A stretch of DNA of 64,000 bases from Palsa-504 sp963808615. Its GTDB lineage: Bacteria > Actinomycetota > Actinomycetes > Streptosporangiales > Streptosporangiaceae. The translations under genes were made by a program, and so were the position numbers. Of the stretch, positions 23,820-33,370 are shown in pieces (position 1 is the stretch's first letter; each line of letters opens with the position of its first letter). A model generated the notes under the pieces. That model had not been told where the DNA came from. It ran no database searches and saw nothing but the letters and a program-made list of their open reading frames with translations. The stretch spans positions 1,641,887 through 1,705,886 of the forward strand of contig CAWEGV010000012.1 in the NCBI GenBank assembly GCA_963808615.1, in the 5' to 3' direction.

Positions 23820-24719
23820 ATGGCAGCACAGCTTCGCGTGGTCAGGGGGCGGATTCGCGCGGTACAGTCCATCGCCAAGATCACCCGTGCCCAGGAGCTG
23901 ATCGCCTCCTCGCGGATCGTCAGGGCCCAGCAGCGGATGCGCGCCGCCGAACCCTACGCCCGGGAGCTCACTCGCGCGGTGGAGGCGGTGATCAGCCGGT
24001 CGACGTCGGTCACCCACCCGTTCACCACCGAGCCCGAGCATCCGTCGCGCGCCGCGGTGCTGATCTTGACCAGCGACCAGGGCTTCGCCGGCGCCTTCAA
24101 CGCCAACGTGCTGCGCGAGTCTGCGCGGCTGCGGCAGCTGCTTCATGACCGGGGCGTCGAGCCGCTGCTCTACGTGGCCGGGCGCAAGGGCATCGGCTGG
24201 CACAGGTTCCGCGAGCTCGACGTGGCCGCCAGCTGGAGCGGCTTTTCGGCCACGCCGACGTACGCCAACGCCCATGAGATCACCACCGCGCTGCTGGAGG
24301 CGTTCACCGCGGACCAGGACAGCGTCGACGAGATACACCTGGTGGCCACTGACTTCGTCTCCATGCTGACCCAGCGGCCCTCGATCCGCAGGCTGCTGCC
24401 GCTGGAGATCGTGGACACCGAACAGGAGGGCCCATCCGGGCCGCTGCCGCAGTACGAGTTCGAGCCGTCGCCCGAGGTGGTGCTCGACGCACTGCTGCCG
24501 CGGTACGTGGCGAGCCGGATCTACTACGCGATGCTCGAGTCGGCCGCGGCCGAGCTGGCCTCCCGGCGGCGGGCGATGAAGGCCGCCACCGACAACGCGA
24601 ACGACCTGATCGAGACGCTGACCCGTGAGGCGAACAACGCACGGCAGGCCGAGATCACCCAGGAAATCAGCGAGATCGTCGGCGGCGCAACGCGCTCGCC
24701 GCAGCAAGCCAACCAGTGA
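23820..24719 (+). CDS. atpG: ATP synthase F1 subunit gamma
   Basis: Central rotating shaft. The 299-residue protein has the N-terminal coiled coil RIRAVQSIAKITRAQELIASSRI, the Rossmann-like middle with TSDQGFAGAFNANV, and the C-terminal helix ASRRRAMKAATDNANDLIETL that inserts into the alpha3beta3 ring. ATG 23820 comes 3 bases after the atpA stop; GGAG in the atpA tail serves as its ribosome site. Confidence 0.96.
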   Translation: MAAQLRVVRGRIRAVQSIAKITRAQELIASSRIVRAQQRMRAAEPYARELTRAVEAVISRSTSVTHPFTTEPEHPSRAAVLILTSDQGFAGAFNANVLRESARLRQLLHDRGVEPLLYVAGRKGIGWHRFRELDVAASWSGFSATPTYANAHEITTALLEAFTADQDSVDEIHLVATDFVSMLTQRPSIRRLLPLEIVDTEQEGPSGPLPQYEFEPSPEVVLDALLPRYVASRIYYAMLESAAAELASRRRAMKAATDNANDLIETLTREANNARQAEITQEISEIVGGATRSPQQANQ

Positions 24720-24732
24720 GTGAGGGAACGAC

Positions 24733-26184
24733 ATGACCACGACCGCGGAAAACATCGCCTCGGGCGGCGAGGCCGTCGCGGGCACCGGCCGGGTCGCGAG
24801 GGTCATCGGGCCCGTCGTGGACGTGGAGTTCCCGGCGGATGAGATGCCGGAGATCTACTACGCGCTGCACGTGGACGTGACGTACGGCGGCCAGACGCGC
24901 ACGCTGACCCTGGAGGTCGAGCAGCACGTCGGCGACAACATCGTGCGCGCGATCTCCATGCAGCCCACCGACGGCCTGGTGCGCGGGGCCGAGGTGACCA
25001 GCACCGGCGCGCCCATCGAGGTCCCGGTGGGTGACGTCACCAAGGGGCACGTGTTCAACGTCCTGGGCGAGACGCTCGACGTGCCGACCTCCTCGCTGCA
25101 GATCACCGAGCGCTGGCCGATCCACCGCGACCCTCCGGCGCTTGACCAGCTCGAGCCGGAGACCCAGATGTTCACCACCGGCATCAAGGTGATCGACCTG
25201 CTCACCCCGTACGTGCTGGGCGGGAAGATCGGGCTGTTCGGCGGGGCGGGCGTGGGCAAGACCGTGCTGATCCAGGAGATGATCCGCCGGGTGGCCCAGA
25301 ACTTCGGCGGCGTCTCCTGCTTCGCCGGGGTGGGGGAACGGACCCGCGAGGGCAACGACCTGTTCCTGGAGATGACCGAGTCGGGCGTCATCGCGGACAC
25401 CGCCCTGGTGTTCGGCCAGATGGACGAGCCGCCGGGCACCCGGCTGCGCGTCGGGCTGTCCGCGCTGACCATGGCCGAGTACTTCCGCGACGTGCAGAAG
25501 CAGGACGTGCTGCTGTTCATCGACAACATCTTCCGCTTCACCCAGGCGGGCTCCGAGGTGTCCACGCTGCTGGGCCGGATGCCGTCCGCGGTGGGATACC
25601 AGCCGACGCTGGCCGACGAGATGGGTGAGCTCCAGGAGCGGATCACCTCCACCCGCGGCCACTCGATCACCTCCATGCAGGCGATCTACGTGCCCGCGGA
25701 CGACATCACCGACCCCGCGCCGCACACCGTGTTCGCGCACCTGGACGCGACGACCACGCTGTCCCGGGCGATCACCGAGCGGGGCATCTACCCGGCGGTG
25801 GACCCGCTGGACTCCACGTCCCGGATCCTGGACGCCAGGTACATCGGCCAGGAGCACTACGACGTGGCCCGCGAAGTGCAGCGGATCTTGCAGCGGTACA
25901 AGGAGCTGCAGGACATCATCGCCATCCTCGGCGTCGACGAGCTCGGCGAGGAGGACAAGATCACCGTGCAGCGGGCCAGGCGGATCGAGCGGTTCTTGTC
26001 CCAGCCGATGTTCGTGGCCGAGCAGTTCACCGGGCAGGCGGGTGTCTTCACGCCGCTGGAAGAGACGATCTCCTCGTTCAAGGCGGTCACCGAGGGCAAG
26101 TACGACAACCTGCCCGAGCAGGCGTTCTACATGGTCGGCGGGATCGAGGACGTGGAGGCCAAGGCCAGGGAGCTGGAGCGGTGA
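24733..26184 (+). CDS. atpD: ATP synthase F1 subunit beta
   Basis: Catalytic subunit that makes ATP. The 483-residue protein has Walker A GGAGVGKTVLIQEMI, the catalytic Glu region GVGERTREGNDL, Walker B VLLFIDNIFRF, and the DELSEED-loop region as DELGEEDKITVQRAR. No insertions are seen, in contrast to alpha. GTGAGGGA precedes the ATG. It overlaps atpC by 4 bases. Confidence 0.97.
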   Translation: MTTTAENIASGGEAVAGTGRVARVIGPVVDVEFPADEMPEIYYALHVDVTYGGQTRTLTLEVEQHVGDNIVRAISMQPTDGLVRGAEVTSTGAPIEVPVGDVTKGHVFNVLGETLDVPTSSLQITERWPIHRDPPALDQLEPETQMFTTGIKVIDLLTPYVLGGKIGLFGGAGVGKTVLIQEMIRRVAQNFGGVSCFAGVGERTREGNDLFLEMTESGVIADTALVFGQMDEPPGTRLRVGLSALTMAEYFRDVQKQDVLLFIDNIFRFTQAGSEVSTLLGRMPSAVGYQPTLADEMGELQERITSTRGHSITSMQAIYVPADDITDPAPHTVFAHLDATTTLSRAITERGIYPAVDPLDSTSRILDARYIGQEHYDVAREVQRILQRYKELQDIIAILGVDELGEEDKITVQRARRIERFLSQPMFVAEQFTGQAGVFTPLEETISSFKAVTEGKYDNLPEQAFYMVGGIEDVEAKARELER

Positions 26185-26567
26185 CGTTGCATGCGGCGCT
26201 GGTCATTCCCGACCGCGAGCTATGGTCGGGCGAGGCCAGGATCGTGATCGCGAAGACCACCGAGGGCGACCTCGGCGTGCTCACCGGGCACGCGCCGGTG
26301 TTCGGCATTCTGGCCGAGGCCAGCGTGGTCGAGATCCTCACCGAGGACGCCGAGGTCCGGGCCGCGGTCAGCGGCGGGTTCCTCTCGGTGGCGGACGACA
26401 GGGTAGCCGTCCTGGCTGTCGAGGCTCAGCTCGGTGGCGAGGTCAACGTCGAGGAGGCGCGGCAGGAGCTCGCCTCGGCGCTCGCCGAAGCTGTCCCCGG
26501 CACCGAGGAGCCGACCGCCGTCAAGTACGCCAGGGCCCGGCTGCGGGCCGCAGGCGACCAGGCTTAG
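26181..26567 (+). CDS. atpC: ATP synthase F1 subunit epsilon
   Basis: A 128-residue subunit with the N-terminal beta-sandwich (ELWSGEARIVIAKTTEGDLGVLTGHAP is the family start) and two C-terminal helices that can inhibit the motor (EEARQELASALAEA and AVKYARARLRAAG). The GTG start overlaps the atpD stop. It ends the ATP synthase operon; a DUF2550 gene follows after 5 bases. Confidence 0.95.
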   Translation: MTLHAALVIPDRELWSGEARIVIAKTTEGDLGVLTGHAPVFGILAEASVVEILTEDAEVRAAVSGGFLSVADDRVAVLAVEAQLGGEVNVEEARQELASALAEAVPGTEEPTAVKYARARLRAAGDQA

Positions 26568-26572
26568 ACGGC

Positions 26573-27079
26573 GTGGGCGGAGGGCTGGCGCTGGATGCGG
26601 CCTGGCTCTTCGCCGCCTTCTTGGTCCTGCTGGTCGTGGCCGCCTCCGGCATTGCCACCCGGAGGTTCGTGCTCGAGCGCCGCGGCGCCACCGTCGAGTG
26701 CGGCCTGCGCAAGAGCCGCGGGTCGTGGCGGCTGGGCGTTGCGTCCTACCGGCTGGACGAGTTCTGCTGGTTCGGTGTGTTCGGCATCTCGGTGCGCCCC
26801 GACGAGGCCTTCTCCCGCCGTGACCTGGCCGTGGTGTCACGCCGGCCGCCCACGCAAGCCGAGGTATCCATCCTGGGCCCGGGCCGCATCGTGGTGGAAT
26901 GCCAGCTCGGTGAGGGCGGAGGGTCCAGGCCGGCTGGCGCCGCTGGCGAAGGCGGCCGCGTCGGCCAGGACCAGCCGGAACGCGCCGTGGAACTGGCCCT
27001 GGCCGAGCCGGCGCTCACCGGCCTGCTGGCCTGGCTCGAAGCCGCGCCCCCCGGCTCCCACCTGGGCGTGGCCCCGTGA
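26573..27079 (+). CDS. DUF2550 membrane protein
   Basis: This 168-residue protein has one N-terminal membrane helix (about residues 5-25) followed by a cytosolic beta-rich domain with CGLRKSRGSWRLGVASYR and WFGVFGISVRP. It matches DUF2550 proteins, which follow atpC in many actinobacteria. Function unknown. GTG 26573 is the only start near the helix and lies 5 bases after the atpC stop. A Gly-rich loop around residues 108-125 is variable. Confidence 0.82.
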   Translation: MGGGLALDAAWLFAAFLVLLVVAASGIATRRFVLERRGATVECGLRKSRGSWRLGVASYRLDEFCWFGVFGISVRPDEAFSRRDLAVVSRRPPTQAEVSILGPGRIVVECQLGEGGGSRPAGAAGEGGRVGQDQPERAVELALAEPALTGLLAWLEAAPPGSHLGVAP

Positions 27080-27144
27080 GGTTCCGCGCTCATCGGTGAT
27101 GAGCTGCCGATGCCCGGATGGCCGGGAATTACGGTGACGGGGCG

Positions 27145-27747
27145 TCAGTCGCGGTCGCCGCCGGGCTTCCACAGCACGTCGTCGTGGCCCGCGTTGGCCT
27201 GGCGGGCCAGGATGAACAGCAGATCGGACAGCCGGTTGAGGTAACGGGCAGGCAGTGGGCTCAGCGAGTCGCCGTGCTCGCCGGCCGCGGCCCACGCGCT
27301 CCGCTCGGCCCTGCGGGTCACGGTCCGCGCCATGTGCAGCAGTGTCGACCCCGGGCTCCCCCCCGGCAGCAGGAAGCTGCGCAGCGTCGGCAGCGCTTCG
27401 TTGTAGGCGTCACACTCGGCCTCCAGCCGGGTGATGTACGCGTCGTCGATCCGCAGCGGGGGATAAGGCGGCGGCGAATCGGTGACCGGGTTGGCCAGAT
27501 CGGCGCCGACGTCGAAAAGCTCGTTCTGCACCCGGGACAGGAGCCTGGAAAGGTCGGCGGGCAGGTCACCGAAGGTGATCGCCATGCCGATTGCGCAGTT
27601 GGCCTCCTCCACGTCGGCGTAAGCGGCCAGGCGCGGGTCGGTCTTGGCCGTCCGGCTGCCGTCGGCGAGCGCGGTAGTGCCGTCGTCGCCGGTGCGGGTG
27701 TAGATGCGGGACAGCACGACCGGGTTTTCGCTGCGGTTACGCGACAT
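27145..27747 (-). CDS. Cob(I)yrinic acid a,c-diamide adenosyltransferase (PduO type)
   Basis: Attaches the adenosyl group of ATP to the cobalt of corrinoids to make coenzyme B12. The 200-residue four-helix protein shows the PduO signature: IYTRTGDDGTTAL at the N-terminus (ATP), QNELFDVGADLA, the RSFLLPGG motif and TRRAERSAW, then NRLSDLLFILAR. It converges on DUF2550 and is divergent from the GMC gene. No B12 riboswitch was recognised upstream. Confidence 0.93.
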   Translation of the reverse strand: MSRNRSENPVVLSRIYTRTGDDGTTALADGSRTAKTDPRLAAYADVEEANCAIGMAITFGDLPADLSRLLSRVQNELFDVGADLANPVTDSPPPYPPLRIDDAYITRLEAECDAYNEALPTLRSFLLPGGSPGSTLLHMARTVTRRAERSAWAAAGEHGDSLSPLPARYLNRLSDLLFILARQANAGHDDVLWKPGGDRD

Positions 27748-27941
27748 GAATCCACCCTAAGGGACCCCGCGCGCCCTCCCGTGCCCCGAGCCGCCCCACC
27801 CGCGCCGCGCACCGAATCGCCCAACGCGCGCCCCGATCCCCAACCGCCCAGACAGCCCCAGGGTGCTCAAGTGCCCCCGCGCATCCCGCCGGACCACCAC
27901 CGCGGGTTATTGTTCCCTTTGTCCCCGAGGAGGAGAGCGCC

Positions 27942-29603
27942 GTGTATGACTTCATCATCGTCGGCGCCGGCAGCGCGGGCTGCGTCCTGGCGGCGCGGCT
28001 ATCCGCCGACGCCAGCGTCAGCGTCCTGCTCCTGGAGGCCGGCCCGTCCGATGACGCCGACGAGATCCATGCCCCGGCCGCGCTGAGCAGGCTGTTCCAG
28101 ACGGCCTACGACTGGAACTACACGACCGTCCCGCAGCACCGCGCGGCCGGGCGGTCGATCTACTGGCCCCGCGGCAAGGTGCTGGGCGGCTCATCCTCGA
28201 TGAACGCGATGATCTACATCCGCGGCAGCCGTCACGACTTCCGGACCTGGCGGGATGAGCACGGCTGCACGGGCTGGGGCTATGAGGACCTGATGCCCTA
28301 CTTCCGCCGGGCCGAGGACAATTCGCGCGGAGCCTCCCCCTACCACGGCACGGGCGGCCCGCTGAGGGTAAGCGACCTGCGATACAAGTCACAAGCCTGC
28401 CGAGCGTTCATCGCGTCGGCTCAGGAGCAGGGCGCCACGGCCAACAACGACTTCAACGGGGCCAGCCAGGATGGCGTCGGGTGGTATCAGGTCACTCAGC
28501 GCAAGGGGCGCCGGTGCTCGGCTGCTGCCGCGTACCTTCGCCCGGCCATGTCCCGGCCGAACCTCACCGTGCACACCGATGCCCTGGTGACCAAGATCCT
28601 CATCGAGGGCGGACGGGCCACCGGCGTGAGCTACCTGCACCAGGGTGAGAGCGAGACCGCGCAGACCAGCGGGGAGGTCATCCTGTGCGGCGGCGCGGTC
28701 AACAGCCCGCAACTGCTGATGCTGTCCGGCGTGGGCCCGGCCGATCACCTGATCGAGATGGGAATCGACGTGGTGGCCGACAGCCCGGGCGTCGGCGCGA
28801 ACCTGTCCGATCATCCGGTGCTGCCCGTCGTCTGGTCCACGCCGAAGATCCGCGGCCTGTGGGAGAAGACCGGCAACGCGGGCGCGCTGCGCTGGAAACT
28901 CACCCACCGCGGCCCGGTGGCCAGCAACGTGGCGGAGTCGGGCGGCTTTGCCCACTCCGAGCCCGGGCTGCCCGCGCCGGACCTGCAGCTGCATGTGCTG
29001 CCCGCGCCGTACCGCGACCAGGGCCTGGCCGACCCGGCCCAGCGGGGAATGTCGGTGCTGGTCGCGCTGGTCGACGTGAAGAGCCGGGGCCGGATCAGGC
29101 TGCGCAGCGCCGATCCCAGGCACCGGCCGGCCATCGATCCCGGCTACCTGTCCGACGCCCGCGACGCCCGGGCCCTGGTCGCGGGGCTGAAGATGGCCAG
29201 GGAGTTCGTCACGGCCCGGCCGATGGCGGCGATCTGCAAGACCGAGCTCGCGCCCGGCCCGCACGTCCGCTCCGATACCGAACTCCTCGACTACGTACGG
29301 GCCAGCGTGGCCACCCTCTACCATCCCGTCGGCACCTGCGCGATGGGCAGCGGGTCGCGCTGGGGCAGCGTGGTCGACCCCGAGCTGCGGGTGCGCGGGG
29401 TCACCGGCCTGCGCGTAGTCGACGCCTCGGTGATGCCCACCGTGCCCCGGGGCAATACCAACGCGCCCACGATCGCGATCGCCGAGCGCGCCGCCGACCT
29501 GATTGCCGGCCGTGCCCCGCTCGCCCCGGCCGACCCCGCCGATCCGGTCGACGCCATCGCCATCGCCGGCGACGCCGTAGGTTCGCCCGCCCCCGGCGAC
29601 TAG
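27942..29603 (+). CDS. GMC-family FAD oxidoreductase (choline dehydrogenase-like)
   Basis: An FAD enzyme that oxidises an alcohol. The 553-residue protein has the N-terminal FAD-binding VGAGSAGCVLAARLS, the GMC signature PRGKVLGGSSSMNAMIYIRG, a second motif VILCGGAVNSPQLLMLSG and the C-terminal HPVGTCAMG with the catalytic His, ending PRGNTNAPTIAIAERAADLI. The GTG start follows GAGGAGGAG, and TATTGT near 27908 may be a -10 box. The substrate is unknown. A convergent aldehyde dehydrogenase lies directly downstream, so the pair could oxidise an alcohol to an acid; that pairing is inference. Confidence 0.92.
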   Translation: MYDFIIVGAGSAGCVLAARLSADASVSVLLLEAGPSDDADEIHAPAALSRLFQTAYDWNYTTVPQHRAAGRSIYWPRGKVLGGSSSMNAMIYIRGSRHDFRTWRDEHGCTGWGYEDLMPYFRRAEDNSRGASPYHGTGGPLRVSDLRYKSQACRAFIASAQEQGATANNDFNGASQDGVGWYQVTQRKGRRCSAAAAYLRPAMSRPNLTVHTDALVTKILIEGGRATGVSYLHQGESETAQTSGEVILCGGAVNSPQLLMLSGVGPADHLIEMGIDVVADSPGVGANLSDHPVLPVVWSTPKIRGLWEKTGNAGALRWKLTHRGPVASNVAESGGFAHSEPGLPAPDLQLHVLPAPYRDQGLADPAQRGMSVLVALVDVKSRGRIRLRSADPRHRPAIDPGYLSDARDARALVAGLKMAREFVTARPMAAICKTELAPGPHVRSDTELLDYVRASVATLYHPVGTCAMGSGSRWGSVVDPELRVRGVTGLRVVDASVMPTVPRGNTNAPTIAIAERAADLIAGRAPLAPADPADPVDAIAIAGDAVGSPAPGD

Positions 29604-29624
29604 CGAGCCCGCCGCCCCCGGCCC

Positions 29625-31133
29625 CTAGTGAGCCCGGTGCTGCGAGCCCCGCGGCCGGTACAGCCGCCCGTGCAGCAGCGTCACCAAGGTGACGATGCGG
29701 CGCATGTCCCGGTCGGTCCGCCGGAACGTCAGCAGGTTGATCAGCGGCCGCATCCGCTGCCGCGTGATGGCCTTGGCCCGGCTGAACTCGCGCAGCCCGT
29801 CCGCGCCGTGGATGCGCCCGAACCCCGACTCGCCCACTCCGCCGAACGGCAGCGCGGGCACGATCGCGAAGCCGATCACCGAGTTGACCGAGGTCATCCC
29901 GCTGCGCAGCGACCGGGCCGCCGCCATGGCCGCCGAACGATCCTTGGCGAACACCGCCGACCCCAGCCCGTACTTGCCCGCGTTGGCGTACGACACCGCC
30001 TCGGCCATGTTGGCCACCGGCGTCACCGTCACCGTGGGCCCGAACGTCTCCTCGGTCACGGCCGTGCTGGTCTCGGGCACGTCGGTCAGGACCACCGGCC
30101 GCACGTACGGGGCCGCCACCGCGTCCGGGCCGCCCACCGCCGGCCGCCCGCCTCCGGCCAGCGCGTCGGCCACGTGCTTGGCCACCACTTCGGTCTGCGA
30201 CGGCAAGGTCATCGGCCCGTACGCGGCCCCCGGGTCGAACCCCGGGCGCAGCCCGGACACCCGCTGGGCCAGCCGCTCGAGGAAGGTGTGGTACACGTCC
30301 TGGGCCACGTACACGCGCTCGATGCCGACGCAGGTCTGCCCCGCGTTGGACATCGCTCCCCAGGCGGTGGCGTCGGCCGCCGCGTCCAGGTCGGCGTCTG
30401 CGCCGACCAGCAGCGCGTCCTTGCCGCCGCATTCGGCCAGCACCGGAGTCAGGGTGTCCGCCGCGGCCGCCATCACCTTCCGCGCCGTGCCCGACGACCC
30501 GGTGAAGGCGATCTTGGCCACTCCGCTGCGGGCCAGCGCCTCCCCGGTCGACCCCGCCCCGGTGACCAGCTGCAGCACGGGTGAGGTGTTCCCGAACACC
30601 TTCAGCGCCTCGCCGAACGACCCGACCAGCCACGCTCCGGTCGCCGGGGTCTGCTCGGACGGCTTGAACACCACCGCGTTCCCGGCGGCCAGCGCGTAGG
30701 CGATCGAGCCCACCGGGGTGAACACCGGGTAGTTCCACGGCCCGATCACGCCCACCACGCCGAGCGGCAGGTACTCCACGGTGGAGGCCTGGTTGATGGC
30801 CGCCAGCCCGCTGCGCACCCGGCGCGGGCGCAGCACCCGGCGGGCGTGCCGAGCCGCCCAGTCGATGTGCAGCACAGCCAGGATGATCTCCAGCCTGGCG
30901 TCGTCGAGCGGCTTGCCGGTTTCCTCGTGCATCAGCTGGGCGAGCCGTTCCATGTACCTGACCAGGTGCGACTTCCAGGCCAGCAGCCGGATCCGCCGTC
31001 CGGACCAGCCGAGCCCCGACCACCACACCGCCGCCTCGCGGGCCTTCGCCACCGCCGCATCGACCTCGCGGCGTCCATGCACCGGGAAGGTGGCCAGCAC
31101 CTCGCCGGTCGCCGGGTTGACTGTCTCAAGCAT
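29625..31133 (-). CDS. Aldehyde dehydrogenase family protein
   Basis: NAD(P)-dependent oxidation of an aldehyde to an acid. The 502-residue protein has VGVIGPWNYPVFTPVGSIAYALAAGNAVVFKPSEQ (cofactor site), the Glu of the LAECGGKDALLV motif and the catalytic Cys in SNAGQTCVGIERVYV, then EETFGPTVTV. I start it at ATG 31133 (MLETVNPATGEVLATF, the usual beginning of the family); an upstream extension to 31214 would run into the divergent gene. The C-terminus (RTDRDMRRIVTLVTLL) is amphipathic and could touch the membrane. The natural substrate is unknown. Confidence 0.92.
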   Translation of the reverse strand: MLETVNPATGEVLATFPVHGRREVDAAVAKAREAAVWWSGLGWSGRRIRLLAWKSHLVRYMERLAQLMHEETGKPLDDARLEIILAVLHIDWAARHARRVLRPRRVRSGLAAINQASTVEYLPLGVVGVIGPWNYPVFTPVGSIAYALAAGNAVVFKPSEQTPATGAWLVGSFGEALKVFGNTSPVLQLVTGAGSTGEALARSGVAKIAFTGSSGTARKVMAAAADTLTPVLAECGGKDALLVGADADLDAAADATAWGAMSNAGQTCVGIERVYVAQDVYHTFLERLAQRVSGLRPGFDPGAAYGPMTLPSQTEVVAKHVADALAGGGRPAVGGPDAVAAPYVRPVVLTDVPETSTAVTEETFGPTVTVTPVANMAEAVSYANAGKYGLGSAVFAKDRSAAMAAARSLRSGMTSVNSVIGFAIVPALPFGGVGESGFGRIHGADGLREFSRAKAITRQRMRPLINLLTFRRTDRDMRRIVTLVTLLHGRLYRPRGSQHRAH

Positions 31134-31204
31134 CGCTGACCAGTAAAGCACCGCCCGCCCCCGCGAAGCTACGCTGGGGCCAACACCGAACCAGGGGGAC
31201 CCGC

Positions 31205-32333
31205 GTGCCGCCACGCCCCTACGTCATCCTCAGCTGCGCCACGTCAGCCGACGGTTACCTCGACGATGCCAGCCCGCGGCGGCTGATCCTGTCCGGCCCG
31301 GCCGACCTGGACCGCGTGGACGAGGTCCGGGCGGGCTGCGACGCGATCCTGGCCGGGGCGGGCACCGTCCGCGCAGACGACCCCCGGCTGCTGGTCCGCG
31401 ACCCCCGTCGCCGCGCCCGCCGCACCGCCCGCGGCCTGCCCGAGCACCCCGCCCGGGTCACCCTCACCGCGACCGGCGACCTGGATCCCGGCGCGCGCTT
31501 CTTCGCCCCCGGCGCGCTCCGCCTGGTCTACTGCGCCACCCCGGCGGTCCGGATCGCCCGGGCCCGCCTGGGGGACTGCGCCGTCGTCATCGACGCGGGT
31601 GACCCGCTGTCCCTGGACTTCGTTCTTTCAGATTTGGCCGAACGGTCCGTGGTGCGCCTGCTCATCGAGGGCGGCGCCCGCGTGCTGAGCGCATTCCTGG
31701 CCCGCGACCTGGCCGATGAACTGCACCTCGCCATCGCCCCGTTCTTCGTGGCCCAGCCCGGCGCGCCCCGCCTCGATCTCGATTTCCCCGCGAACCCCGA
31801 CGGTCCGGCCAGCCCCATGACGCTCGCCGAACTCCTGCGGCTCGACGACGTGGTCGTCATGCGCTACCTGCTGGGGCCCGGCGGGCCGGATCACCGGTTC
31901 CTGCGCTGGGCGGTCGAGCTGTCCCGGCTGTGCCCGCCGTCGGAGTCGGCCTTCTCGGTCGGGGCCGTCGTCGTGGACCAGGACGGCCAGGTGCTGGCCA
32001 CCGGGTTCTCCCGCGAGCAGGAGGAGCACGATCACGCCGAGGAGGTAGCCCTGCGCACAGCTAGGCTTCGGCGATCCGCGGCTGCGCCGGGCCACCGTCT
32101 ACAGCTCGCTGGTGCCCTGCGGGGCCCGCGCCTCGCGCCCGGTGACCTGCGTGCAGCACATCATCGCGGCCGGGATCGGCCGGGTCGTGTTCGCCTGGCG
32201 GGAACCCCTCCTGTTCACCGACGGCCGCGGCGCCGAGCAGCTCAGGGCCGCGGGCCTGGCCGTCACCGAGGTCCCCGCCCTGGCCGGGCGCGCCCGAGCC
32301 ATCAACGCCCACCTGCTCACTCACCAGGGGTGA
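31205..32333 (+). pseudogene. RibD-like reductase-deaminase fusion, broken by a +1 frameshift
   Basis: The first frame (31205 to about 32050) encodes a RibD C-terminal (dihydrofolate reductase-like) domain: SCATSADGYLDD, AGAGTVRADDPRLLVRDP, LLIEGGARVLSAFL. It is followed by the first half of a cytidine-deaminase fold with the zinc motif HAEEVAL. The rest of the deaminase, GDPRLRRATVYSSLVPCGAR and then SRPVTCVQHIIAAGIGRVVF, is in the next frame, ending at 32333. One extra base between about 32051 and 32060 explains this. Left as read, the first frame runs on as Arg/Pro-rich nonsense to 32338. The domain order is the reverse of Escherichia coli RibD. It could be a real mutation or a sequencing error. 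GTG start; AGGGGGA lies upstream and TACGCT (31170) may be a -10 box. Confidence 0.8.
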
Positions 32334-32386
32334 TATGAGGCGGCCAGGATTCCTGCTATGACTAGCGTGGAACCAGGGGAGGCGCG

Positions 32387-33313
32387 GTGGACAAGCCAGC
32401 CGACGGCCGCACCAGTCGGCTCTCGGCCGGTATCGCGAAGGCCAAAGAGCGGCAGAAGCGGTACCAGGAGAGACTTGAGAAACATCCGGTGACGTCGTTC
32501 CCGATCGAGTCCTTCCGGCGGTTCAACAAGATCGAGGGCAAGCATCTGGCCATCGTGATCGCGCTGAACCTATTCGTCGCGGTGATCCCGCTGATCATCA
32601 TCGGCTACGCGTTCATCTCGGCCTTCAACCCGCACCGCGACGTCGGCAGCCTGCTAGCTTCCAACCTGCACCTGACTGGGAGCACGGCGCTGATCGTCAA
32701 GGACACCTTCGCCAGCGCCAACTCGGGCAAGTCCGTGGCGCTGAGCATCAGCCTGATCTCCCTGCTGATCACCGGCCTGGACGTGAGTGCCACCGCCCAG
32801 ATCGCCTACGCCCGGGCCTTCAGCATGACCCCGCTGCGCGGTGTCCAGAAGTACCTGCGCGGCGCGGCCTGGCTGGTCCTGCTGCTGGCTGATACCGGCG
32901 TCGTGCTGTCGCTGCGGCACCTGGCCACGCGCTATCACATCTGGTTCACGCTCGGGGTGGCGATCGTGCTGCTGCTGCTGGAGTTCGGGTTCTACCTGGT
33001 CACCCCCAGGCTGCTGCTCGACCTGCCCTTCAAGTGGCGTGACCTGGTGCCCGGCGCGATCGTCTGCGCCGTGGTGGCCAGCATCGTGCACGTGGTGCTC
33101 ACCTTCTTCCTGCGCAACTGGTTCGGCGAGTACGGTCACGCCTACGGCGGCTTCGGCGTCGCCCTGGCGCTGGCCGCGGGCGTCGGCCTCATCGTCTCGT
33201 TCTGGGTCTGGATCGCCGCCGTGATGGGCGTGTACTGGGAGCGCAAGGCGGGCCCGGCCGCGGTGGCCCAGATGGAAGAGCTGTCCGCCGAGATCAGCGG
33301 GTCGCAGGCCTAG
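32387..33313 (+). CDS. YihY/virulence factor BrkB family membrane protein
   Basis: A 308-residue inner-membrane protein with about six helices between residues 60 and 290. It carries the family pattern: a short basic cytosolic N-terminus with SFRRFNKIEGKHLAIVIALN, the central LRGAAWLVLLLADTGVVL, LPFKWRDLVPGAIVCAVVA, and the late YGHAYGGFGVALALAAG. Function is unresolved; the old RNase BN label is known to be wrong. GTG 32387 follows GGGGAGG. Confidence 0.88.
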   Translation: MDKPADGRTSRLSAGIAKAKERQKRYQERLEKHPVTSFPIESFRRFNKIEGKHLAIVIALNLFVAVIPLIIIGYAFISAFNPHRDVGSLLASNLHLTGSTALIVKDTFASANSGKSVALSISLISLLITGLDVSATAQIAYARAFSMTPLRGVQKYLRGAAWLVLLLADTGVVLSLRHLATRYHIWFTLGVAIVLLLLEFGFYLVTPRLLLDLPFKWRDLVPGAIVCAVVASIVHVVLTFFLRNWFGEYGHAYGGFGVALALAAGVGLIVSFWVWIAAVMGVYWERKAGPAAVAQMEELSAEISGSQA

Positions 33314-33370
33314 GCCGGCCACCGGCGCCCCCGTCGCGCATAGCCTGGACGGCGTGGGTGTGGTCGTCGC

